Part shown: one piece after another, positions 15,914-23,397 of the stretch
How the letters are laid out: each line of letters begins with the position of its first letter
How positions within the stretch are numbered: position 1 is the stretch's first letter
NCBI GenBank assembly: GCA_045637095.1
Contig: JAZTYX010000005.1
Location: 1 to 45,666 of the forward strand
DNA length: 45,666 bases
DNA from: UMGS1649 sp045637095
GTDB lineage: Bacteria; Bacillota; Clostridia; TANB77; CAG-465
Direction of reading: 5' to 3'
Program-made: the position numbers and the translations under genes
Notes under the pieces: model-generated
What the model was told of the DNA's origin: nothing
Seen by the model: only the letters and a program-made list of their open reading frames with translations
Databases searched by the model: none

Positions 15914-16261
15914 TTAATCATAATGGCTAAAATATCTTCTGTCTACCGTTTGAAATTTCTTTTGACATTGTAAATCATACATAAGTTGTTCTGTATACTT
16001 TGCCATATTAAGACCATGCTCCGGGAAATAATGATAAAACCAAATTCTAAGTTCATCGGGTAAAAACACCCATTCTTTAAGTTCTGCTTCAGTCATAAGC
16101 CGCTTTTCAAGTTCCGGTATATATCCGTTAAAGAATGTTCTAATCCACTCAAGTTTTTCTTCGAGAGTCAAAGAAGATGATATTTTATCAAATTCTCGTC
16201 TTTTCTCTTCTAATTCTCTTTTCACCTGGATTATATCTAATCTGCCTACTTTTACTTGCAT
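15914..16261 (-). CDS. hypothetical protein, 115 aa
   Basis: A soluble, helical, charged protein with no motif I recognise; the centre is rich in aromatic residues (WVFLPDELRIWFYHYFPEHG). Its start lies inside the upstream gene (10-base overlap), so translation is likely coupled to it. It is probably a partner of that protein. Confidence 0.75.
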   Translation of the reverse strand: MQVKVGRLDIIQVKRELEEKRREFDKISSSLTLEEKLEWIRTFFNGYIPELEKRLMTEAELKEWVFLPDELRIWFYHYFPEHGLNMAKYTEQLMYDLQCQKKFQTVDRRYFSHYD

Positions 16262-16647
16262 TGCTTTTTTCTGCCTTTCTTAGTATTTTCTAAACTGCCT
16301 AGTTTAATCATCGCATTTATGTTGGCGATTATATCAAAGAGAGCAGTATAGGTTATTTCTTCCTGTTCATAATCTCCTAAATACTCCCTTAAAGGTTCTA
16401 ATTTTTGTATAAATGGTATATCTAAAAACTCTTCATCTTCATCAAGAACTAAATCTCTACCAGTGAACAGTTCTTTATATCCATATGATACCTTGGTTGC
16501 TAAGTAAAACAGTGTCACTTTTTTGTCATAGAAGCCTTTGCCATCATTGCAACTTGCTTTAAGATTACTAGTTGCAATATACACATCATCGACTTTTACA
16601 GTTAGTTTTTTAGGTTCATCTCCTTTCCGTTTCTTTTTGAAAAACAT
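16252..16647 (-). CDS. hypothetical protein, 131 aa
   Basis: A soluble protein with basic ends (MFFKKKRKGDEPKK, and KKGRKKQCK at the C-terminus) and an acidic middle (DLVLDEDEEFLD). No family is recognised. It is the first gene of a two-gene unit with an extended -10 promoter, an AAGGAG site and a shared terminator. Confidence 0.75.
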   Translation of the reverse strand: MFFKKKRKGDEPKKLTVKVDDVYIATSNLKASCNDGKGFYDKKVTLFYLATKVSYGYKELFTGRDLVLDEDEEFLDIPFIQKLEPLREYLGDYEQEEITYTALFDIIANINAMIKLGSLENTKKGRKKQCK

Positions 16648-16707
16648 AATTATATATCTCCTTAAATTTATTTTATTAAAAATTTCACTTATTTTTCGTG
16701 CCTTAAC

Positions 16708-16736
16708 ATTATACCACTTAATGCATATATTTGCAA
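16708..16736 (-). promoter_or_regulatory. extended -10 promoter of the two-gene unit
   Basis: TTGCAA (16731-16736), 17 nt, TATAAT (16708-16713) preceded by TGG on the minus strand. Confidence 0.7.
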
Positions 16737-16773
16737 ATATATTTTTAATTATGTAAAGTCCAACCTTGTACGT

Positions 16774-16802
16774 TTTACATTTATCAAAGTTTATGGTATA
16801 AT
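16774..16802 (+). promoter_or_regulatory. extended -10 promoter
   Basis: TTTACA (16774-16779), 17 nt, TATAAT (16797-16802) preceded by TGG. With the promoter at 16708 it fills the divergent gap 16648-16959. The rest of that gap is the long leader of the gene at 16960. Confidence 0.75.
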
Positions 16803-16823
16803 ATACTCATGTGTTATTTCAAT

Positions 16824-16847
16824 TGAAGAAGCTTAAAAGCGTCTTCA
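16824..16847 (+). promoter_or_regulatory. hairpin in the long leader of the gene at 16960
   Basis: TGAAGA and TCTTCA pair, then GCTT and AAGC continue past one mismatch. Outer TGTGT and ACACA could extend the stem. It sits between the promoter at 16774 and a small open frame at 16876. Confidence 0.45.
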
Positions 16848-16875
16848 TTACACAAATTCTTAATTAGGAGTTTAT

Positions 16876-16905
16876 ATGTACCATTCATTACTAGATTATC
16901 CTTAG
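16876..16905 (+). CDS. possible leader peptide, 9 aa
   Basis: ATG to TAG encodes MYHSLLDYP, preceded by TAGGAG at the right distance (5 nt). It lies between a leader hairpin and the real gene at 16960, which has its own AGGAG. It could attenuate or couple expression, or be chance. There is no run of one amino acid as in classical attenuators. Confidence 0.35.
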   Translation: MYHSLLDYP

Positions 16906-16959
16906 CCTAAATCTTTCTTTTCATTTAACACACAAATATAAAATACATAGGAGAAAAAA

Positions 16960-17394
16960 ATGAAAGAAAAGATATTATTTGCATTAGTCATCATATTGAC
17001 AGTAATCTCAATAGTATTTGTTAGCATCTTTTTGATAGATCACAATACGAAAAAAGCAGAAATTGCCGAACTAAAAAAACAATTAGAGAGTCAAAGCACT
17101 GAACGTGTAAACGTGCTCAATGATTACTGGCAGTATACTGCAGGTGGTAAGACTTTGTATGGAAACATATTTTTTGATGATCTTAGTCTGCTAAAATCTA
17201 TTGAAGTTACATACAAAGACATCATGTTTAATACACTAGAGTTTGAATCTACTTCTATCACCAAAAATGACGATGAAAACAAGATTGTTACAAGTTGTAT
17301 TTACGAAGATGAACTTCCATATTTTGTAGTATTAACTGTAAATTACAAAAATGGATATTCTGAAGACATCACAATCAAAATCGCTTTAGGTTAA
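16960..17394 (+). CDS. hypothetical membrane-anchored protein, 144 aa
   Basis: One N-terminal membrane helix (about residues 5-26) is followed by a short coiled coil (KKAEIAELKKQLESQ) and an external domain of mainly beta character. It looks like a bitopic protein with its C-terminal domain outside. No family is recognised. It has an AGGAG site, an extended -10 promoter far upstream (154 nt leader) and a strong terminator. Confidence 0.75.
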   Translation: MKEKILFALVIILTVISIVFVSIFLIDHNTKKAEIAELKKQLESQSTERVNVLNDYWQYTAGGKTLYGNIFFDDLSLLKSIEVTYKDIMFNTLEFESTSITKNDDENKIVTSCIYEDELPYFVVLTVNYKNGYSEDITIKIALG

Positions 17395-17413
17395 TCACAA
17401 AAAGCAAGTATCC

Positions 17414-17440
17414 AACAGCCGCCAAAAATGGCGGCTGTTT
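17414..17440 (+). terminator. rho-independent terminator
   Basis: AACAGCCGCCA and TGGCGGCTGTT form a GC-rich perfect stem with a short A-rich loop. Confidence 0.92.
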
Positions 17441-17474
17441 CCATTGTACAATAAATTTAACATGTTTATTTGTA

Positions 17475-17503
17475 TTGAATATATTTTTTCTTAATGATAT
17501 ACT
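17475..17503 (+). promoter_or_regulatory. extended -10 promoter
   Basis: TTGAAT (17475-17480), 17 nt, TATACT (17498-17503) with TGA before it, 21 nt upstream of the gene at 17525. Confidence 0.7.
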
Positions 17504-17524
17504 AAATACTAATGGAGGATTAAC

Positions 17525-18520
17525 ATGTTAATTAAAATATTAATTCTAATTATATTAATAATAGTAAATGGTATATTTTCTTCAACAGAAATAGCCTTCT
17601 TGTCCTTAAACAAATATAAACTTAGTAAAGAAGTAAAAAAAGGAAATAAGAAAGCTCAAAAGATTGTAAGTCTACTTAATGACTCAAGTACATTTTTATC
17701 TGCTATACAGGTAGCAATAACTTTATCCGGATTTTTAGCAAGTGCATTTGCTGCAGATAGTTTTGCAAGCGAAATTGCAGAATATATACATATACCATAT
17801 ATTTCAGAAGCTATGCAGACAAGCATTTTAATAGTTATTATAACTATAATACTTTCATATTTTACACTTGTTTTCGGCGAGCTGCTCCCTAAAAAAATAG
17901 GTATAGCAAACCCAGAAAAAATAGCATATAAAATGGTCAATATAATTAATTTTGTTATATTAGTTTTCAAACCATTCATATTAGTATTAAAATTATCTAC
18001 TAATGCTTTAGAAAAGTTATTAAAAATATCTCCACCTAAAGATGAGATAGAAGATGAAATAAAAGATACAATTGTAGACTCAAACCTAGAAGAATTAGAA
18101 AAGAAACTGCTACTTAGAGTCTTTGAATTTAACGATATAACCATTAAAGATATTATGACTAAAAGAGAAAACGTAGTATACATCGACACTACTGATACTA
18201 ATGAAATTATAATTTCTAAAATTAGAGAGTCTAAATTCACACGTTTCCCTGTTATGGAAGGCGAAAAGATTTTAGGTATTATTAATATTAAAGATTTAAT
18301 ACTTGGAAAAGACAAAGAATTTAGTTTATATAGGTATCTACGAACAGTAAAAATACTAGATGCTAATACGATAATTGATGACGCTTTTCTTATATTAAAT
18401 GGTGCATATGAAAATATGGCTATTGTAAAAGAAGATAATAAATATATAGGTATCGTTACTGTGGAAGACATCCTTGAAGAAATTGTAGGAAACATATTCG
18501 ATGAGTATGATGTAAACTAA
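17525..18520 (+). CDS. DUF21 (CNNM) membrane protein with CBS pair, HlyC/CorC family, lacking the C-terminal CorC domain
   Basis: Residues about 1-190 form the DUF21 transmembrane domain with the family opening NGIFSSTEIAFLSLNK and the later VFGELLPKKIGIANPE. Residues about 200-325 form a CBS-domain pair (DIMTKRENVVYID, then GIINIKDLILGK and GIVTVEDILEEIVG). Family members export or sense Mg2+ or other cations. The usual CorC_HlyC domain after the CBS pair is absent: the chain ends 8 residues after VGNIF, at 331 aa instead of about 420-440. GGAGG precedes the ATG. The terminator just after the stop argues that the short form is the real gene end. Confidence 0.9.
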   Translation: MLIKILILIILIIVNGIFSSTEIAFLSLNKYKLSKEVKKGNKKAQKIVSLLNDSSTFLSAIQVAITLSGFLASAFAADSFASEIAEYIHIPYISEAMQTSILIVIITIILSYFTLVFGELLPKKIGIANPEKIAYKMVNIINFVILVFKPFILVLKLSTNALEKLLKISPPKDEIEDEIKDTIVDSNLEELEKKLLLRVFEFNDITIKDIMTKRENVVYIDTTDTNEIIISKIRESKFTRFPVMEGEKILGIINIKDLILGKDKEFSLYRYLRTVKILDANTIIDDAFLILNGAYENMAIVKEDNKYIGIVTVEDILEEIVGNIFDEYDVN

Positions 18521-18537
18521 AAAATAATTAATATATA

Positions 18538-18569
18538 AAAAAGAAGGTCGCCTTTCGGTAACCTTCTTT
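18538..18569 (+). terminator. rho-independent terminator
   Basis: AAGAAGGT (18541-18548) pairs with ACCTTCTT (18561-18568), followed by a T-rich stretch; ends the DUF21-CBS gene. Confidence 0.8.
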
Positions 18570-18603
18570 CCTTTTTTATCTAGCAATTACTCTAGATAAA
18601 AAA

Positions 18604-18951
18604 TCATGCTCTTATAGCAACTCTTCGCATAAGCTGACCGTTGAAGGTGTGTTCTGTGATCTTCTCGATTCTTACTCCTGCAACTTCATAGGTTTCGCCG
18701 ATAGACATCTGCTGCATTCTTTCAAGTGCGTAATCGGGAAGATCAAGATATCTGCCCATCGCTCTTTTTGTCATGAGTGCAACTGTCTTTGCGGGATCCG
18801 CCTTCTGAACTTCAGAAATAAGAGTCTGGATAATGCTTTCATCCGCATTCTGCGGGAAACACAAATCCAACTTGCGATAAGAGTTATAAAACTCTATCCG
18901 CTTAAGGCCATACGCTTTGTCCGTGTAGTTAGTAATAGTGCTATAGTTCAT
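18604..18951 (-). CDS. hypothetical protein, 115 aa, unusual base composition
   Basis: A soluble protein starting MNYSTITNYTDKAYGLKRIE; no family recognised. AGGAGG precedes the ATG, and a strong extended -10 promoter lies upstream. The 60-base lines at 18661 and 18781 hold 27 and 26 G+C (about 44%), clearly above the surrounding genes. This suggests recent transfer from a richer-GC donor. Confidence 0.78.
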   Translation of the reverse strand: MNYSTITNYTDKAYGLKRIEFYNSYRKLDLCFPQNADESIIQTLISEVQKADPAKTVALMTKRAMGRYLDLPDYALERMQQMSIGETYEVAGVRIEKITEHTFNGQLMRRVAIRA

Positions 18952-19021
18952 TTTTAAACCTCCTGAGCATTAGCTCAAATCTTTATTAGATTTTACAGAC
19001 AAATTTATAAAATCTACCTAT

Positions 19022-19050
19022 ATTATACCATATTTTAGTTCAAAAGTCAA
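19022..19050 (-). promoter_or_regulatory. extended -10 promoter overlapping a terminator T-tract
   Basis: TTGACT (19045-19050), 17 nt, TATAAT (19022-19027) preceded by TGG on the minus strand. The first T bases of the -35 belong to the T-tract of the tRNA-Gly terminator. Confidence 0.8.
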
Positions 19051-19076
19051 AAAAGGCACCAGTTTCAAACTGATGC
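19049..19076 (-). terminator. terminator of the bofA and tRNA-Gly transcript
   Basis: Minus-strand arms GCATCAGT and ACTGGTGC are followed by CC and six T, 5 nt after the encoded CCA of tRNA-Gly. Confidence 0.75.
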
Positions 19077-19080
19077 TGTG

Positions 19081-19154
19081 TGGAGCGAGATGTGGGAATC
19101 GAACCCACGCCAAAAGATCGGAAGCCTTGTATTCTACCACTAAACTAATCCCGC
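19081..19154 (-). tRNA. tRNA-Gly (anticodon TCC), weak stems
   Basis: The 74-nt gene has acceptor GCGGGAT/ATCTCGC (one G-T pair), T-arm GTGGG-TTCGATT-CCCAC and an encoded CCA. The anticodon loop CTTCCGA gives TCC. The D-stem (GTTT/GAAT) and anticodon stem (CAAGG/TCTTT) contain G-T pairs, and position 27-43 is C-T. Base 37 is G rather than the usual A for this anticodon. It follows bofA and ends in a terminator. It is probably functional, but the structure is weak. Confidence 0.85.
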
Positions 19155-19186
19155 TTATGATAAAAATTTTACCATAAGCGGGATTA
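19146..19186. repeat. 14-bp perfect inverted repeat including the 5' end of tRNA-Gly
   Basis: TAATCCCGCTTATG (19146-19159) and CATAAGCGGGATTA (19173-19186) are exact reverse complements around a 13-nt centre that can pair further (TAAA/TTTA). The left arm covers the first nine bases of tRNA-Gly and five leader bases. In the minus transcript the upstream arm can therefore pair with the tRNA acceptor 5' strand. Confidence 0.8.
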
Positions 19187-19206
19187 AATTTCAATTATTT
19201 ATCTAA

Positions 19207-19461
19207 TTAAAAAAACATAAAATACGCAATTAGTCCTAATATTCCAGGTATTCCTAGTATACCAACTATCGCTGCAGTTATAAAGTTTATTGGAATCGTG
19301 AAACCAACTAACATTAATCCAAAATGATTAAATATAAATAAAATTACTAAACCTACAGCCGCATTTATTAATAATTTAAATATCCATTTAATTGGGCATA
19401 ATAACAATCTAACTATTATTATTAATGCTATTACTCCACCAATTGCCCCTAATATTTCCAT
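19207..19461 (-). CDS. bofA: BofA-family inhibitor of pro-sigma-K processing
   Basis: The 84-residue membrane protein has two or three hydrophobic segments and the BofA pattern: KWIFKLLINAAVGLVILFIF, then FTIPINFITAAIVGILGIPG. In Bacillus, BofA sits in the outer forespore membrane, with SpoIVFA, and holds the protease SpoIVFB inactive. Many Clostridia carry it. AAGGAGGAG precedes the ATG. It lies downstream of obg and upstream of tRNA-Gly, all on the minus strand. Confidence 0.88.
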   Translation of the reverse strand: MEILGAIGGVIALIIIVRLLLCPIKWIFKLLINAAVGLVILFIFNHFGLMLVGFTIPINFITAAIVGILGIPGILGLIAYFMFF

Positions 19462-19502
19462 CTTAACTCCTCCTTGTACAATCTATTCTAACTTTGTACA
19501 TT

Positions 19503-20789
19503 TTATTCTTCCCAGTTGAATTTGAATCCTTTGATATCCACAGTATCCCCTGCTTCAATACCCATTTTTCTTAATTCATCCATTACTCCCATAAGTTTTA
19601 ATGAACGTTGCATGTATTGTCTTGATTCAAAATCTTCAACATTAACTCTTCTCATAAGTTTATCTATTGCTGGTCCTATTACTGTATATTCACATTCAAT
19701 AATTTCTATTCTAAAGTCTTCTTCATCTTTATTACTCTTATCTAAAGAAATTGTAAATACTTCTTCATCTGTATCTTCAACTTCTTCATCTGGAAGTTCT
19801 TTTAATGCTTTAGATACTATTTCTATTAATTCCTTTACATTAACATTTGTTGCTGCAGATATTGCTACAACTTCACGTCCATCTTTCGCCGCTACTTCTT
19901 TTAGTTCTTCAAGCTTAGATTCATCTGTTAAAACATCTATTTTGTTCGCAACAATTATTTGTTTCTTTTCTGCTAATTTTTCACTAAACTTTCTAAGTTC
20001 AACATTTATTGTGTAATAGTCATCTATTGGATCACGGTCTTCGCTACCAGATATATCTATTACATGAAGTAATATTTTATTTCTTTCTATATGTCTTAAG
20101 AATTTAATTCCAAGACCTACGCCTTCAGCAGCACCTTCTATAATTCCAGGTATATCTGCCATTACAAACGACGAACCATCTTTTGCAGTTACAACACCCA
20201 AACTTGGTTCAAGTGTAGTAAAGTGATAATTTGCAATTTTAGGTTTTGCAGAAGATACCATAGATATTAATGTAGATTTACCTACATTTGGAAATCCTAC
20301 AAGTCCAACATCTGCAATTAATTTAAGTTCTAGTTCTAGTTCTTTTTCTTCTCCTGGTTCTCCTTGTTCAGAAAATCTTGGAGCTTGTCTTACTGAGTTA
20401 GCAAAGTGTTGGTTACCCTTACCACCACGACCACCTTTAGCAATTACTGCTACAGAGTCGTCTTTATTTAAGTCTGCTATAATCTTACCATTTTCTAAAT
20501 CTCTTACAACAGTTCCTTTTGGTACATCTACATACACATCTTCTGCGCTTTTACCAGCACAATTTTTCTTTGCACCATTTTCACCGTTTTTAGCAAATAT
20601 CTTTTTGTTATAGCTAAAGTTTATTAATGTATTCATTCCCGGATGCACTCTAAAGATTATGCTACCGCCACGGCCGCCATCTCCACCATCTGGTCCGCCG
20701 CTATCTACATATTTTTCTCTGTGGAAAGTCATTGCACCGTTTCCACCATCTCCAGCTTTTACTTTTATTTTAGTATAATCTACAAACAT
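19503..20789 (-). CDS. obg: Obg/CgtA GTPase
   Basis: The 428-residue protein has the glycine-rich Obg domain (starts MFVDYTKIKVKAGDGGNGAM, residues about 1-158), the GTPase domain with G1 GFPNVGKST and G4 NKID, and the C-terminal OCT domain of Firmicutes Obg (about 345-428). It acts in 50S ribosome assembly, stringent response and sporulation entry. The ATG directly abuts the TAG of the upstream gene, and its ribosome site GGAG lies within that gene, so the two are translated as a coupled pair. Confidence 0.97.
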   Translation of the reverse strand: MFVDYTKIKVKAGDGGNGAMTFHREKYVDSGGPDGGDGGRGGSIIFRVHPGMNTLINFSYNKKIFAKNGENGAKKNCAGKSAEDVYVDVPKGTVVRDLENGKIIADLNKDDSVAVIAKGGRGGKGNQHFANSVRQAPRFSEQGEPGEEKELELELKLIADVGLVGFPNVGKSTLISMVSSAKPKIANYHFTTLEPSLGVVTAKDGSSFVMADIPGIIEGAAEGVGLGIKFLRHIERNKILLHVIDISGSEDRDPIDDYYTINVELRKFSEKLAEKKQIIVANKIDVLTDESKLEELKEVAAKDGREVVAISAATNVNVKELIEIVSKALKELPDEEVEDTDEEVFTISLDKSNKDEEDFRIEIIECEYTVIGPAIDKLMRRVNVEDFESRQYMQRSLKLMGVMDELRKMGIEAGDTVDIKGFKFNWEE

Positions 20790-22238
20790 CTATCTATCTC
20801 CTACTTTTCTTGGCTTTACCGTTAATGTATCTTGTCTTTCGTTTGTTAAATCGTATGTTGCAACTTCTTCAGGAGGATACGTTCCCTCTTCTAGAAGTTT
20901 AAACATTTTTGCATCTCTATCATCATTATTCATAGCTTCGACACTTGAATAGCCAAGTTCTGCTAATCTTTGTCTATCCTCATCTTCTGCGCTTTCCATA
21001 AGTAATGGTGTCTCTTGTTTTGAATGAAATATCTTACTAAAGAATGCTTTTATTTTATGCTTCAAGCTTCTCTTTTCTTTAAGTTCAGCTTCTTTTTTAT
21101 CTAATCTGTCTCTAGTTCTTTGACGCTTATCCATATATGCTCTAAAATCTTTATCGAAATGTTCATCATATTCGTTTACTACTTCACCAGTTTCTAGATT
21201 ATGAAGTGGTAAGCCAATATATGTTGGGACTTTAGATTTAGAATCTTTTGCTATGTCATGGTTTGCAAAGAAATATTTAGCTGCAACTTCTGGTTCAATT
21301 CCAGCTATGTCCGCTTCATCCATATAACAGAAAGTCATACCATCTTTAGTTTTTTTACCATTTGTATCTTCTCTTTCCATTATTGCAATTTTTTGAAGCT
21401 TTTTACCACCAATTTCTTCATATTCTATATTCTTTACAACAATAGTTCTACCATCTTGTTCATATATGTACGATTTATCTTTTTCTTCTGCAATAAATTG
21501 CTTATTTGCTTTTATAAAATCTTTTCTTTTTCTTAGCTGAGCTTTATATTCCGGTGCTTCTAATTTAAATCTTTTAAGTGATTTTTTAGCTGTTCTTACT
21601 TCCGAAGCATATCCCTTTGCTATAAATCCAAGCGCTGTTGTTTTATCTTTCTCTAGTTTTGCAAGTAATTCTTCTGATGGAACATACTCATCATTCATTC
21701 CCATTTCTGTAAATGTATACTCACCTTGTTCATCTAATGTAAGAGCATATTTCACAAGTCTTGTATCTGTGCCATCTATATCTAATCTACCTTCATAAGT
21801 AATAGCCCCGTCTTGTGCTCTTTTCTTAAAGTCGTTTATTTCATACTGATTAGGTCTTGTACTTATTGCATAATATTCATAGCATCCCATAAACGGAGAT
21901 TGCTTCATGGGAAGATTACGTATATAATCGTCTACACTAAATGTAGCAGAATCAAACATATATACCATTTCCGAATTTTTCTTTTTACCTTTTCCATCTA
22001 CACTTCTTGTAAAATGGTTATCCAAAACTCCTTTTGTAGGGATTAAGAAACCAGATTGCATTATTTTTTCTGCTGAACTTCTAGATGTAAAATGAATAAA
22101 TCTTCTTGACTTATCTTCTGAAAACTCTCTTTTTTCGTTATCAGTAAGCTCTCTATGTTTGCTTTTTAAATATTCAACTCTAAGTGCATCACTTGCTATT
22201 ACAGCACCTGCACCTAATAGCGCACATTCAGCGTACAT
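20790..22238 (-). CDS. unknown protein, 482 aa, possible ADP-ribosyltransferase-like N-terminal region
   Basis: Not a named family. After a short weakly hydrophobic N-terminus, residues 47-70 read FIHFTSRSSAEKIMQSGFLI followed by PT, and about 20 residues on comes EMVYMFDS. This HFT, SAxxIxxSGxL, VYxFD order resembles ART-fold domains (HYD1-like toxins, DarT), so an NAD-binding or ADP-ribosyl role is possible but unproven. The middle is a mixed alpha-beta region, residues about 380-415 are a very basic helix (DKKEAELKEKRSLKHKIKAF), and the end is acidic. GGAGG precedes the ATG. It sits between trpS and obg and is directly joined to obg. Confidence 0.7.
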   Translation of the reverse strand: MYAECALLGAGAVIASDALRVEYLKSKHRELTDNEKREFSEDKSRRFIHFTSRSSAEKIMQSGFLIPTKGVLDNHFTRSVDGKGKKKNSEMVYMFDSATFSVDDYIRNLPMKQSPFMGCYEYYAISTRPNQYEINDFKKRAQDGAITYEGRLDIDGTDTRLVKYALTLDEQGEYTFTEMGMNDEYVPSEELLAKLEKDKTTALGFIAKGYASEVRTAKKSLKRFKLEAPEYKAQLRKRKDFIKANKQFIAEEKDKSYIYEQDGRTIVVKNIEYEEIGGKKLQKIAIMEREDTNGKKTKDGMTFCYMDEADIAGIEPEVAAKYFFANHDIAKDSKSKVPTYIGLPLHNLETGEVVNEYDEHFDKDFRAYMDKRQRTRDRLDKKEAELKEKRSLKHKIKAFFSKIFHSKQETPLLMESAEDEDRQRLAELGYSSVEAMNNDDRDAKMFKLLEEGTYPPEEVATYDLTNERQDTLTVKPRKVGDR

Positions 22239-22266
22239 ATATATTCCTCCTATGTATATTTATATA

Positions 22267-23292
22267 TTATTCTTCAAAGTAGTCTATTCTCATTGCCTCT
22301 TTAACTTGCTTTAATGTTTCTCTTGTAACTTGTCTTGCCTTCTTGCTACCTTCTTCAAGAATTTTCTTTACTTCATCTTTATGAGATTCGTAATATCTTC
22401 TTCTTTCACGAATAGGTTCAAGTTTTGTGATTATGTTTGCTATAAGTTCACGTTTACAATTAACGCATCCTCTAGCCCCCTTACGGCATTCATCACAAAT
22501 ATTTTCTACTGCATCTTCACTAAATAATTTGTGGTAATATGCTACCATACAAACATCTGGATTTGCAGGATCATCTTTTCTAATTTTAGCTGGATCTGTT
22601 ACTGCAGACATTACTTTAGATTTTATTGTTTCATCATCGTCTGCTAGGTAAATTGCATTGCCTAAGCTTTTACCCATTTTAACTCCACCATCTAGACCTT
22701 TAATTCTATTATTTTTGCTTAGTATTGCTTCTGGTTCAGTTAATACATCTTTACCTTCACCATATAACGAATTAAATTTTCTAACTATTTCTCTAGTTTG
22801 TTCTATAAGTGGTAGTTGGTCTTCACCTACAGGTATTACATCTGCATTAAATGCAGTTATATCTGCTGCTTGAGATACTGGATAACCTAAAAATCCATAT
22901 GTTACAGATTCTCCACTATTTCCAAATAGTTCTTTCTTTTGAGCTATTTCAGTTTTAATAGTTGGATTTCTTTGTAATCTAGATACTGTTACCAAATTAG
23001 AATAGAAAACTGTAAGTTCTGCTATTTCTGGTATCATAGATTGAACAACGAATGTAACTTTATTTGGATCTAGTCCAGCAGATAAGTTATCTATTGTTGT
23101 TTCTAATATATTTTCTCTAACTTTTGCAGGGTTATTAAAATTATCTGTTAAAGCTTGAACATCTGCTACAAGAATATATGTATCATATTCATCTTGTAGT
23201 TTAACTCTATTTTGTAATGAACCAAAATAGTGGCCTATATGTAGCTTTCCAGTAGGTCTATCCCCTGTTAATATTCTCTTTTTTTCTTTCAT
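22267..23292 (-). CDS. trpS: tryptophanyl-tRNA synthetase
   Basis: The 341-residue protein is a class I synthetase: HIGH motif as KLHIGHYFGS near the start and KMSKS-type loop as VKMGKSLGNAI. It charges tRNA-Trp in the cytoplasm. I start at the ATG at 23292, preceded by GAGGTG; a GTG three codons upstream is also possible. It has its own promoter after the rpmA terminator. The leader is too short for a T-box. Confidence 0.96.
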   Translation of the reverse strand: MKEKKRILTGDRPTGKLHIGHYFGSLQNRVKLQDEYDTYILVADVQALTDNFNNPAKVRENILETTIDNLSAGLDPNKVTFVVQSMIPEIAELTVFYSNLVTVSRLQRNPTIKTEIAQKKELFGNSGESVTYGFLGYPVSQAADITAFNADVIPVGEDQLPLIEQTREIVRKFNSLYGEGKDVLTEPEAILSKNNRIKGLDGGVKMGKSLGNAIYLADDDETIKSKVMSAVTDPAKIRKDDPANPDVCMVAYYHKLFSEDAVENICDECRKGARGCVNCKRELIANIITKLEPIRERRRYYESHKDEVKKILEEGSKKARQVTRETLKQVKEAMRIDYFEE

Positions 23293-23334
23293 TTCTTTCA
23301 CCTCATATATATTACATATATAACTCTAAGTTAT

Positions 23335-23363
23335 ATTATATACTAAGTAGCTTATAGAAACAA
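23335..23363 (-). promoter_or_regulatory. sigma-A promoter of trpS, joined to the rpmA terminator
   Basis: TTGTTT (23358-23363), 17 nt, TATAAT (23335-23340) on the minus strand. The -35 begins where the rpmA terminator T-tract ends. Confidence 0.75.
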
Positions 23364-23395
23364 TAAAAGTGCCCTATATTTAAGGCACTTTTTAT
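23363..23395 (-). terminator. rho-independent terminator after rpmA
   Basis: AAAAGTGCC and GGCACTTTT form a perfect stem; on the minus strand it is followed by TTTTATTG. Confidence 0.85.
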
Positions 23396-23397
23396 AA

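Noticed and set aside
17656..18495. 279-codon minus-strand open frame
   Set aside because: It is antisense to the DUF21-CBS gene and shows no family features.
23293..23340. T-box or other riboswitch upstream of trpS
   Set aside because: The leader from the mapped -10 is only about 40 nt, with no T-box sequence.
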